Below, piece after piece: positions 23,482 through 34,763 of a stretch of DNA of 64,000 nt (its first letter is position 1; each line of letters opens with the position of its first letter). The notes below the pieces were generated by a model. That model made no database searches and had not been told where the DNA came from. It worked only from the letters and a program-made list of their open reading frames with translations. The stretch is from Buxus sempervirens (taxonomy: Eukaryota > Streptophyta > Magnoliopsida > Buxales > Buxaceae), in assembly GCA_947561395.2 (NCBI GenBank), contig OX387190.1:16610858-16674857 (forward strand), read 5' to 3'. The translations under genes were made by a program, and so were the position numbers.

Positions 23482-25850
23482 TGTAAAACCCCGAATTTTC
23501 CTTAAATAATAAATTAAATTAGTAAATAATATTACCGAGAGTTATGATTGATAGAAACATTTTAATATTGTAGGGTGTGATCAACTTAGCGGAGATCTAG
23601 AATTAGACGCAGATCTGACCGTCCGATCGTGAGATATCGAGGTATGTATTCTAATTGGGCAAGGTGTATAGAAGAGTTGCATGGGAGATGCATAGGATCA
23701 GGGGGTATATATATGTATAAAGAAATAACCTAAATTGTATACTTGTATTGTCGCTCGTATTGAAGAGCCGCAAGCGACGAAACCTGTTGAACGACCAAGA
23801 GAAGAAGAAGAAGAAGAAGAAGGAAGGGCTGGGCGTGCGTTCATCGTCCAGGGAGTTCCTCAGTGCAAGAGTTTCGCCATTGTTCAGAATAGAGAAGGAG
23901 AAATCAGCGTATAGAGGTAGGTGACATCGTTTTGGTTTAAAATTGGATTTACCCTTGTTTAATCGCAAATGCATGTTTCTATGTTATGTAATGTTGTATT
24001 TAGTTAGCTAAGCATGCTATAAATACACTAGAATGAGTTTAGACGAGGAAAATCATGATTTAGAACTGTTTCTGCTCGATTTGGCAAGACCGCCGACCTC
24101 GACTGTACTAGGCGCTCATCGGCGATCCTAGGCGCTGGTTATAAATTTGAGGACGCCGTGGACCGCAGGACGACGGACCGTGGGCGCTCGAATTTGCACT
24201 ACCGCCGACTGATGACCGCTCGGAGCGATCCTGAGCGATCCCAGGCGCTCTCAGCAGAAAATCCAATTTTTCATAATTTCGAACCTAATTCAACTCTAAA
24301 CTATTTTTAGACAATTTTAATGATTAACTAAGGTCTTTTAAGACCAAAATAAACTATCTAATTCCCTGTTTTGCAGAAAAACAAATTAGGGAGATATTTA
24401 GGACATTAGTTGCCAAGTTTTGAAGGAAAATAAGAAATGTGATTTTGGAAAAGCCTAACTACCATTTGATTATCTAAACACTTCTAAATGGCATTATAAA
24501 TCATAAGACATTATAAAGAGAATTCAGAATTCGAATGACTGAATAATGAAGTAAATGCACAGATATAACCATTATATGCCGCTAGGCACCAACCCTTATA
24601 GAATTATGATACCTTAGGGAATTTTGGAGTCTAGTGGGCATAGCTGGTTATGGATCCATAGTCGTAGCTAGATAGCTGAGGGATATGTCATTTGGGTTGA
24701 GTTACTCCTATATGCGACGCGCTTCTTTTGCAAGTTAGTTTGTCTGGGAAGGTCCTATGTCTGGAGGGACACCCCGGTGAGCCGCTGGTGATTCCCTGTA
24801 CATGTGGATAAGCAACCATCTCCATGTATTGATTCTGGTGCTGCATGCTGGTGGTACATGCCAACTCTGATGGGTACGTGTGCAATAAGTCGGTGACTAC
24901 GGCTCTTGTCTAAGCTGCGCTGCATGGGGCTTGAGTATCATTAGTAGCATCGCTCCTAAGTCGCACGGTGGTATAGCAATTGGTTGAGAATCATCTCAAA
25001 AGGTTTATCTAACTTTGTGAGTCCTACCATGACACTGAAAACACAACACTTGATAAGATTATTAGTATTATTGTGCACGTGCGGGATGCATGTGATTGGG
25101 ATATTGGTTGGATGTGACTGCTTAGTACATCCTGGCAATGTGTGGATTATGCTACTGATTTGGCTATTGAATTCTTATATTAAAACTTGTTGAAAATCAT
25201 TTCTAGAACTGTTTATCAAACTGTTTTGTGTTCATGAATGGTATAAATGATTATGCGAGCCTGATTTATCGATGTTGCTTAATCGTGCATGAAATGTTAC
25301 TTTGCTTATATTAACTGTTTAGTCATGCATGTGTTACCTACTGAGATATTCGTATCTCACCCTACTTCTATTCCATTTTTTTCAGCTGATACGCGAGAGG
25401 GGGATCTCTTAGACTTCCAGGGAGAGATAGCCGAGTATTCGCCGGAGGATTATTATTATCCAGATCTTGTCTGAGTTGGATTGATGTTATAGACTTAGCA
25501 TTTTTAATTGGTTTATTATCATTTATTTGGATTTGATGTATGAGAGAGATAAGAGAGAGATAGTAACCAGTTCATTTTACCAGACTTTGATATTACTGAC
25601 TGATGGTCAAGCTTTATGCTTAGTTGAGGATTTTGATCTACCCTTCCGCACATACTTGTTTCCGCAACTCTGATAGTTTAATAAAATGATTGGATTTTGT
25701 TTTCCTTGGTCTGGTATGTTATTGATGTTGTAATTGATATGGGCCAGTAACACCTCGGATTGGTTGTTGAACTAAATTCGGGTTTTTACAGTAGCGAACC
25801 GGGTTCGGGTCGGGTGTCGCTTTGCACTGACCCGGGTTAGGGGCGTTATA
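23482..25850 (+). mobile_element. Solo LTR, TSD GGGAG (23477-23481 / 25851-25855)
   Basis: It starts TGTAAAACCCCGAATTTTCC and ends GGGGCGTTATA, with the last CA changed to TA. The GGGAG duplicates match perfectly. It also lies in the PMD gene. A donor-like agag|gtaggtgacatcg lies at 23917, the hairpin TGAGATA-TTCG-TATCTCA at 25342-25359, an acceptor at 25385, and then a frame ending PEDYYYPDLV and TGA at 25474. Confidence 0.93.
25342..25474 (+). other. LTR hairpin, splice acceptor and EDYYYP mini-exon
   Basis: The stem TGAGATA/TATCTCA with TTCG loop (25342-25359) is followed by a pyrimidine tract, CAG (25383-25385) and a 29-codon frame whose end reads YSPEDYYYPDLV. The minus-strand copy at 29205-29293 has TPEDYYYSDLV with mostly silent codon changes. 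Translation is not proven; there is no local ATG in frame directly after the acceptor. Confidence 0.5.
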
Positions 25851-28126
25851 GGGAGGTTCTGTGAGCTATATCAGATTCTTTCTCCCGGACTCAGATGGGA
25901 GTTCCGTAGATGCCACTTCGATCATTTTCTACACATACCCTCATTTCGAGCCGACCGTCCTCTCATTTATGCCATGATGGAGCAGTATTTCCCAGACACT
26001 CAGTCCTTCCACCTGCCGGATGTAGAGATTGGGATCCGTCCCTTCGATTTTGTGATGATTACCGGCATTTCCTTGACGGGGAGGACTATAGAGATGGAGC
26101 GTCCTTTAGATGCGGATATTAGCACCATTTTAGGGTATGAGGTTCTTCCTGAGGATGCTTGGGATGGCAGGAGTGATCGGATTTCTATTAGCTGGTTACG
26201 CCATAGCATTATTGATCACCCCGACCGGAGGCACGCTACTATTGCTGGGGATCATGACGGTTTCGCCCCTCTATTCCGATGCGTCTTTTTGTTGATGCTT
26301 GGTAGCTGCTTCTTCCAGGAGGACATGACATCGGTCAGTCCTGTCTTTTTGGACGCCCTGAGAGATCTCCACCAGACCAGGCGGCTAGCATGGGGCCGGT
26401 TGATATATGGGACTATATTAGCTGGACTGAGTTGAGTTATTCAAGGTCTAACTGCTCCGAGAGGAGATGGTATTAACTGCCGATTCTTCTGGCAGATCTT
26501 ACAAGTAAGGAATATTTTTTGCTTAATTTCCTTTTAAAAACTTCTTTTTTCTCCTTCTAACTTATTTTCTTTCCTTGCCAGATATTCATGTACACACACA
26601 TGACATACTTCTGCCATTCCCCTGTGCCTGGTGCTGCAGAGTTCCTGTAGCTATACGGTGGTCTGTTCTTGAAAGGGATGCGGATAGGAGCCAGCCGCGA
26701 TCTGCCCGGGTGCACTTAGACCGCTTTCGTCGCTCTGATGTAAATTTTCCTCACCCTTCACTATTCTGTTTTTCTCAAAACTGCCTTTGTATCTGATCTT
26801 CTCTATTTTGATTGCAGCTCCTACTAGCCCACTTCCAGGATGTGGATGACGAGGTTGCTCGTCAGGACATGGTACAGGATGCTTTTGAGCGAGATGTGCG
26901 ATGCCAGTCCTACTAGTGTTTCCTTAGGAGACTTGGTAGGATCATGTACTTAGGCGAGCACCTGTACCTTCAGCATGTCGGCGTCCCTTGCATTCTCATT
27001 CATCCACCTCTTGTTGGCCCTACCATCCTCCTGCCTGGATTCTATGTTGCACAGTTTGATCAGTGGGAGGATACAGAGGGACTTAAAGTAGCCGGGGATT
27101 ACGATGAATGGATCCAGAGAGTATCCATCGGCTGTCTGATGGACCGGTCCACCCGTGCTGGGGTGACTGAGATAGGCAGGATTTTTATCCGGGTCCATGA
27201 TGACACTGTAAGTTTACGACCTGCATTTTTCACCTCATTTCCTTCAATTCTGTATTTGTGACTCTAATCCCATTCTTATTGGCAGGTAGAGGAGTTGAAT
27301 GCTCTTCAGGACAGGTTTCAGAGTCAGCGGGCCGCTGTCGATGATCTGATCGCTGAGCACGATGCGGTTGTGGCCCAAAGAGATGCCCGGATCAGAGAGC
27401 TAGAGGCTCTGATTGCAGACAGGGACAAACAGATCTCCAAGAGGGATAGCCGGATTTCATACTTGGAGGCTGAGCTCGGGACACAACAGGTATATAGTTC
27501 TTTACCACTCTATTTCTTTTATTTCCATGTCTCTCTGCCGTTCTAATATGAACTGTTTGACTTTTGCAGGATCCGGCCCCAGATCATGACGTTGTATTTG
27601 AGCCAGACCTTCCTGTTTCTGGCTCGTCTCCAGTTCGGGTTGCTGATCCTGTCAGTACATCATCTCCTGTGACGGTTCTTGCTCCTACTCCTGATGTCCC
27701 TGGTAAGTTTACTTCAGTTTCATCTCTTTGGTTGGTTATGGTATTTCAATTTCTGACTTCATTTCCATTAATCCAACTGTCTTTGTTCCTGATCCCCCTT
27801 CTGTTGCTGCCGAGACTTCTGGAGCTGTGGGAGCTGATACTACCTTGACTGAGGATCCCGTTGAGCCTGAGGCAGCTGTCCCCCCAACTGAGCTTGCTCC
27901 TGCTGAGCCCGAGGCTTCGTCATCTGACTCTGTTCCCACGGGCCCATATCTTGACAATTCGGCTTATTGCCTTACGTACCAGGTTCAGTCCATTCTGGGC
28001 CGGAGACCACGCTGTGTTGCCGAGCGTATTCTGACGCATGTCTTTAGGTGTCGACCATCTCGAGGTAGAGGCCGTAGAGGAGCACGTGGTAGAGGACGTG
28101 GGGGTGATCCTGCAGAGGAGCAGTAG

Positions 28127-28588
28127 ATTAGGATTTTTGTATATTTTACATTATCCTTGTACTACTAAGACTTGTATATATATATGAAAAAAACTTTTTA
28201 TTCATTTTCTCTTGTTCTTCTTTCTTTTTCTTTTCATTTTTCTGCAATTATAACTTGTATACAGGTAAAACATTTGAACTTTTCTTCTTTTTCCTCTTTT
28301 TTTGTTCTTTTTTCTTGTATCCGATATATCAGGTAGGATAAGGTGCCATTTCTTTGTATCCGACAAGAAATGCCGGATACAAACAATTTTTCTTGTATCT
28401 GGCATTTTTTGCCGGATATGAATAGAATCTTTTGTATCCGATCTGATATGTCGAATACATTAAAACATGCTATAAAATCAAGTGGCCTCGAGATGTGCGT
28501 TATTTTGATGACTTTTTGAGTTTTAAAAACCCCCCTTTCTGCCTTTTTCTTCCTTCCCTTGATTTTTAGCAAGCTCCATTCATACCTA
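28127..28588 (+). promoter_or_regulatory. Spacer between the two antisense genes, with palindrome array D and TATA box
   Basis: After the PMD stop there is an AT-rich tail and pyrimidine runs. Array D has four units starting at 28314, 28353, 28392 and 28431, with second arms at 28335, 28374, 28413 and 28452: exactly 39 and 21. A TATA box, TATAAAAT, lies at 28471-28478, 11 bases after the array, and the ATG of the next gene at 28589. This is a plausible promoter for the DUF7745-like gene. Confidence 0.75.
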
Positions 28589-31500
28589 ATGGCCTTTGGA
28601 TCATCTTTTGCCCCACTTTTGTCTACAAGTGAAGCCTCCCCTGCAAAACAACCTTTTAGAGCAAAACCCCATAATCTCACTAGGTATAACCCTGTAGATT
28701 CTTTTTACACTAGGTGGGTTAGCTCTATGACCCTTGATGAAGAGATCAAATGGGATTCCACCCACTTAGGTCATGTCCTGCTTATCCCCAAAATTCCTTT
28801 CAAGTGGGAAATCATTGAAGCTATGTGTAACGCCCCAAACCCGGGTCAGTGCAAACCGGCACCCGACCCGAACCCGGTTCGCTACTGTAACAACCCGCAT
28901 TTAGTTCAACAACCAAATCCGAGGTGTTACTGGCCCATATCAAATACATCATCAATAATATACCAGACCAAAGAATTAAAATCCATTCAACTTATTATAC
29001 TATCAGAGTTGTGGAAACAAGTATGTGCGGAAGTGGAGTTTAAAATCCTCAAATAACATATAGTTTGATCATCAATCATTAATATCAAAGTCTGGTACAA
29101 TAAACTGGTTACTATCTCTCTTTCATCTCTCTAATACATCAAATCCAAATGAATAATAATAATCTAATCAAAAGTGCTAAGTCTATGTCATTCATCCACC
29201 CACCTCAAACAAGATCCGAATAATAGTAATCCTCCGGAGTATACTCAGCTATCTCTCCCTGGAAATCACTAAGATCCCCCTCTCGCGTATCAGCTGAAAA
29301 ATGAAATAAAAGTAGGGTGAGATACGAATATCCCAGTAGGTAACACATGCATGATTAAACAGTTCATATAAGTAAAGTAACAGTTCATGCACGATTAAGC
29401 AATATCGACTAATCAGGCTCGTATAATCATTCATATCATTCATGAATACAAAACAGTTTGATAAACAGTTCTAGAAATGAATTTCAGCAAGTTTTAATAT
29501 AAGAATCCAATATCAAGATCAATAACATGATTCACACTTTGCTAAGATGCACTAAGCAGTAACATCCGATCAATATCCCAATCACATGCCTCCAGCATGT
29601 ATTAAATAATAATATCAAGTATTGTGATTTCAGTGTCATTGTAGGACTCACTAAGATAGATAAACCTTTTGAGATGATTCTCAACTAATTGCTATACCAC
29701 CGTGCGACTTAGGAGCAATGCTACTAATGATACTCAAGTCCCATGCAGCGCAGCTTAGACAAGAGCCATAGTCACTGACTTATTGCACACGTACCCATCA
29801 GAGTTGGCATGTACCACCAGCATGCAGCACCAGAATCAATACATGGAGATGGTTTCTTATCCACATGTACAGGGAATCACCAGCGGCTCACCGGGGTGTC
29901 CCTCCAGACATAGGACCTTCCCAGACAAACTAACTTGCAAAGGAAGCGCGTCGCATATAGGAGTAACTCAACCCAAATGACATATCCCTCAGCTATCTAG
30001 CTATAACTATGGATCCATAACCAGCTATGCCCACTAGACTCCAAAATTCCCTAAAATATAATATTACTATAAGGGTTGGTGCCTAGCGGCATATCAAGGT
30101 TAAATCAGTCAATTACTTCAATATTCGGTCATCTGAGTTCTGAATTCTCTATATACAGTTTTCTGGTTTATAGTGTCATTTAGAAAATGTTCTAGTAATT
30201 AAATACAAGTTAGGTTTTCCAAAAACTAGGTTTCTCTATTTCTTTCAAAGTTTGGCAACTAATGTCCTAAATACCTCCCTAATTTATTTTTCTATAAAAC
30301 AGGGAATTAGATAGTTTATTTTGGTCTTAAAACATCTTATTTAATCATTAAAATTGTCTAAAAATAGTTTGGAATTGAATCAGGGTGTGAAATTATGAAA
30401 ATCTTCAAAATCTGAACAAAGCGCCTAGGATCGCTCAGGATCGCCCCGGCGGTAGTTCAAAATCGAATGCCGACGATACGTCTTCAAGCGGTCTACGGCG
30501 GTCTAAAATTTATAATGAGCGCCTAAGATCACCGATGATCGCCGAGAACAGTCGAGGTCGGCGGTCGTTCGAAAACGATCAGAATCAGTTCCAAATCATG
30601 ATTTTTCTCGTCTAAACTCATTCTAGCATATATATAACATGATTATCAACATATATACATCATTATATATCATAAAAACATGCTTTTGTCGATTAATCAC
30701 ATGTAAATACAAAAACGAAGGTAAACGGTGTCACCTACCTCTTGAACGAACGTTCCTCTTCCTCTCTTCTCTCAACAACGATTCTCTATCACCCAGCAAC
30801 ACTCCGGACGATGAAGAACTCAAAACCAGACCTTTCCTCCTCCTCTTCTTCTTCTTCTCCTTTAGTCGGGTTTGTCGCTTGCGGCTGTCGAAGACAAACG
30901 AAATACGAGCGTATATGATTTAGGTTATTAAACTAATACTTATACTCTCCGATCCCATGTATCTCACATACACCAAATTCCATACACGCCCAATCAGAAT
31001 ACATACCTCGATATCTCATGATCGGACGGTCAGATCTGTGTCCAATTCTAGATCTCCACTAATTAGACCATCCCCTACAAAAATAAATTATTTCTATCAA
31101 TTATAACTCTCACTAATATCATTTATTAATTTAATTTATTATTTAAGGAAAATTCGGGGTTTTACACTATGATTGGCTACTGGGTACCTGATTTGAATCT
31201 TTTTCGATTTGGAGACAAAGAGATGACCCCAATCATTGAAGAGGTTGAAACCATCCTTGGCTTGAGGTTTGCAGAGAAAGTAATGAACCCCCTTTAAGCC
31301 TAGCTACAAGAAAGAGGCTTCCACCTTTCTGAGCATAGGGAAGAAGGATTTAGGGGATTCTGACACACTTTTGACCTTATCCAAGTCTTTTCTGACTGAG
31401 AAGCTCTTGAGGGGGGAAAACAAAGAGACTAGGTTTAATGCCTTGACCATGATAGTGGTCAATCAACTATTCTTCGCACGGGATGATGATGAAGTTGACT

Positions 31501-32587
31501 TGGCCTTTATCTCAGTTATCTACCAGGTTAGGGAGCGGGAGAGATTGGCCCCTATGATCTTGGCAGGGATGTACTAGGCATTGATCGACTGCTATCACAG
31601 GAAGAAGAAGCGCTTCCTGTCATGTGCCTCTATCTTGCAGGTAAAATTCCCTTTTTTTTTACAATACATTGAAATACTTCTCCCTTTCTGCAGCTTTGGT
31701 TACTTGACCACCTGAGTCAGATTGAGGAGATTAATCGGCACTCCTTTCCAAGCTTGAAAGTTCTGGTCTTGATGAGCAACTGGGGGTGTCTTGACATCCC
31801 AGGAGGCAAACAGGGTTGGTTTACTTTCTTGGTTACACTCCAGGATGATCAGGTGAGGTGGCCTGACACTTATCAACCCAATGCAGAGACAGTGATCAGC
31901 TTCAGAGACAGAAACTTTTTGGTTCTAGCAGGCTTGAGATATGCTGTACTCTACCTCCCCTTGCGAGTTCTTTGGCAATTCAGAGCAACCCAGGGGATTA
32001 TAACCCCAAGTGGATATGAGGACTATCTTGGGCCACTTTCACCAACCACCATGAAGCTGAACGCTTGGTTGATGAGGGAATGGTCCTATGTTCGTTTTAT
32101 GTGGGGCCCAGTCTTCTCAAAGTCCCATATGAAGGACTACCTTTTCTGGATTAAGGAGAAAGTTCAAAGTCAAGCCCCAGTACCCGAGGATCCTCCTGCA
32201 GTTTTGGCTCCCACTTATGAAGACATTTTGGAGTTCGAAAGAGCATCTCACAAGCGACTTCAGCAGATATGGGTACGAGAGGCCCAGGAGCTTAGGATAC
32301 GAGGTGTTTATCTGGAGAGGCAGTTCGAGGAGCAGATATCTCGCTGCACAACTACGGAGGAGAAACTGCAGGAGCAGAGGCAGGCTCACCACTTTGAAGT
32401 TCGGATGATACGGCAACAGTTCCAGGATGTTTTATCCAACCTTAGGAGCATGAGAACTAGGCAGACCCTTTCAGATGAGGTCATTTCCTTCTTGAGTGAT
32501 CCCACTGCAGAGGGGGCTTCTGGGGTTATTGCAGCTCAGGCAGCTTGGATCCGAGAGCTTGAGGAGCGGCTAGGGGATAGAGATTAG
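28589..32587 (+). pseudogene. DUF7745-like (PMD-related) gene, antisense inside element A
   Basis: The first exon starts MAFGSSFAPLLSTSEASPAK at 28589 and reaches the solo LTR at 28825. Without the insertion the frame runs GAA-GCT-ATG-ATT-GGC and continues at 31172 with IGYWVPDLNLFRFGDKEMTP, a signature I associate with DUF7745 plant proteins. A likely one-base insertion (cctttaag, about 31295) and a TAG at 31576 break the frame. An intron (31641-31693, GT...AG) precedes exon 31694-32587 (LWLLDHLSQIEEINRHSF ... LVLAGLRYAVLYLPLRVLWQF ... SGYEDYLGPLSP). A coiled coil follows near the C-terminus (ILEFERASHKRLQQIWVREA, TTEEKLQEQRQAHH), then the stop. The domain name rests on motif memory, not a search. 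Function is unknown. Confidence 0.7.
28826..31166 (-). mobile_element. Solo LTR, TSD CTATG (28821-28825 / 31167-31171)
   Basis: On the minus strand it starts TGTAAAACCCCGAATTTTCC at 31166 and ends CGGGGCGTTACA (here TTGGGGCGTTACA) at 28826. The CTATG duplicates sit exactly at an ATG codon of the antisense gene. Same family as 23482-25850. The hairpin at 29318-29335 has a G-T (G-U in RNA) pair, and the acceptor at 29294-29296 leads to a frame ending PEDYYYSDLV. Confidence 0.93.
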
Positions 32588-33561
32588 CCTTTTTTCTGCA
32601 CTTTTAGCTTATTTCTTTTTTTTTTTTTTCTTCATACCTTTGTACGAAAGCAAACGCCAATAGTGGAAAGACAAAGGATTTAATTCAAAAATAAGTTTTT
32701 TATGCTATTGGCCTCAGAATGCTCAACTGCTTGTAAAAACAAAGGTTTTATGAAAAGTATTTGATTTATCATCACTGGCCAAAGTATAGTTTTTTTTCTT
32801 TTTATATATATATTTTTATTTTTTTTTATTTTTTTTGAAATTTGGTCTACAATACTTAATCACACATAATTAAAGGAATTAAAACCAAGTTGAATAATGA
32901 AAAGGGTAATCCAAACAATAAGGGGAGATCAAATCTGTCTATCCTAGGACCTTTAGAGTCATCCCCAAATGGCTTTTCTTCCATACTTGACCCTGTTATT
33001 CCCAATCTGCTCAATCTCAATACTCATGCTGATTTTACTTCAAGCTTGGACATCCATGATCAACTCAACCTCTGATTTTTTTTTTCAATATTGCCCCTAG
33101 CGCCAGTTACGGTTTTTACTAGAGCCGGCTTTTGCATTCTGTCATCGCCAATCTTACTCTGAAATTTGAATGAACACACTAAGATCACTGAGGGCTTAAA
33201 AATAGGATGAAACAAAGGCTAGGCTTGGTTTATGAAAGAAAAGGTATTAAAGGCTCAAAAATTTTCAAACGTGAAAATAGGTCAACCGGATTTACAGTCA
33301 TGATGAATTTGACCTTTTTCCCCAAATTGTATTCTTTTCATTCCCTTTTCGCACTTGGCTTTCATTTGCCATTTTTCTTTGCTCTTTTTCTTTTTCCTTT
33401 ATTTTTGCCCCATTTGGCCTTGCCCCAATTTGTTTTGCCCCAGTATAAGACTGTAAGTCCAGTTTAGGTTTATCAAAGAAATGAACCGGCTCGACTAGGG
33501 ATTAAAATTTTTGAAGGAAATAAAGAAAGATGGCCTCGGATCACCTCCTAGTAATATTCAA
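32588..33561. other. Region between convergent DUF7745-like gene and integrase
   Basis: It is AT-rich with long T runs (32610-32840) and phrases shared with 1239-2524 (gccccagt, gactagggatt). Both flanking coding regions end here from opposite sides, so it may hold the two 3' ends. No gene is seen. Confidence 0.5.
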
Positions 33562-34763
33562 TCAAGGAAAATACCTTTTCACTACATCGGAGTTAATTGG
33601 CTTAGGAAAATCTGTCCCATCCATTTCTGTCAAGATGAGTGCACCCCCTGACAGGACCTTCTTGACGACATAAGGCCCTTTCCAATTTAGCTTGAACTTC
33701 CTATGAGGATCTTCCAAAAATGGTAAGATTTTCTTTAGTACCAAGTTTCCTTCTTGAAAAGTTCTGGGCTTCACCTTCTTATTGTAGGCCCGGACCATTC
33801 TCTTCTGGTACAATTGGCCATGACAAAGCACCTTTAAACACTTTTCTTCTATCGGATTGAGTTGATTATGTCTTGACTGTATCCATTCAGCTTCCATGAG
33901 CACTCTAAGTGATGGGATTTCTACTTCCACTGGCAAAACTGCTTCCATCCCATAGACTAGGGAATATGGGGTTGCCCCAGTTGAAGTCCGGATTGAGGTT
34001 CTGTAGGCATGTAGAGCAAGTGGTAGTATTTCGTGCCAATCTTTGTAACTCACTACCATTTTCTGAATGATTTTCTTTATATTTTTGTTTGCTGCTTCTA
34101 TTGCCCCATTCATCTTTGGTCTGTACGGAGCGGACTTGTGATGGGTAATCTGGAATTGCTCACACTACTTCTTCATATCCTTGTTCTTAATATTTAAAGC
34201 GTTGTCTGATACTATGGCACTTGGCAGTCCATAGCGACAAATGATATTGTGCTTCAAAAACTTAATAACATGGTTGCTTGTGATGTTTGCATATGAAGCT
34301 GCTTCTACCCACTTGGTGAAATAGTTGATCGCTACCAGGATAAATCTATACCGGTTTGATGCCTTAGGGGAAATCATGCCGATGACATCTATGCCCCACA
34401 TGGAGAAAGGCCATGGTGAGGTCATGTTATGCAGCTCACTTGGGGGTTCATGCTTGTTATCTGCATATATTTGGCATTGATGACACCTCTTGACATGTAC
34501 ACAGCAATCGTGCTCCATCGTCGACCAATAGTATCCCAACCTCAGAATCTTCTTTGCAAGCATATGATCGTTCATATGGGGTCCACAGACTTCTCCATGT
34601 ACAGTCTCAATCATTCTTTCCGACTCAGCCTTGGCAACACATCTGAGTAGAATATCATTATGTGACCTCTTGTTCAACTGTCCATCACTTAGTAGGAACT
34701 GATTGGCTAATCTCTGTATTGTCCTTTTCTCAGTAGAAGTTACATTTTCTGGTAGACTCCGAT
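33562..34763 (-). pseudogene. Tat-type integrase of element A
   Basis: Integrase would join element DNA to host DNA. On the minus strand the zinc finger HxH...CxxC lies at 34590-34480 (GPHMNDHMLAKKI ... CCVHVKRCHQCQIY). The core aspartates are in WGIDVIG and AIVSDNA. A TAG interrupts after NKDMKK near 34165. Beyond it come NGAIEAANKNIKK (catalytic glutamate), WHEILPLALHAYRTS, TGATPYSLVYGMEAVLPVE and the C-terminal GPYVVKKVL region to the stop at 33562. Length and motifs fit Tat/Ogre integrases. The upstream side was separated from the RNase H region by the solo LTR at 34764-37279. Confidence 0.92.

Larger units (their letters stand above)
19833..28126 (+). pseudogene. Plant-mobile-domain (PMD) protein gene, antisense inside element A
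   Basis: PMD proteins include nuclear plant proteins such as MAIN/MAIL1 and many transposon-borne copies; this one's role is unknown. The gene model comes from frames and GT/AG sites. Exon 1 is 19833-19973 (starts MARGCSRVREEV). Exon 2, from 20054, encodes a glycine-arginine-rich stretch broken by TGA/TAG where CGA/CAG are expected. Its reading continues at 23366-23481 and 25856-26504 around two solo LTRs, with the PMD core at 25900-26440 (LRWEFRRCHFDHFLHIPSF, VEIGIRPFDFVMITGISLTG, PLFRCVFLLMLG). Later exons are about 26582-26739, 26818-27207, 27286-27489 (coiled coil, VVAQRDARIRELEALIADRD), 27570-27702, and a last exon ending 28126 with SRGRGRRGARGRGRGG. A one-base frame change near 23470-25856 and in-frame stops near 26434 and 26916 mark it as broken. 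Confidence 0.8.

Noticed and set aside
19833..32587. Plus-strand genes as host genes that retroelements landed in
   Set aside because: They lie between integrase and the polypurine tract of one element whose outer LTRs share the CCAGC duplication, so they belong to the element; an orthologous empty site would be needed to overturn this.
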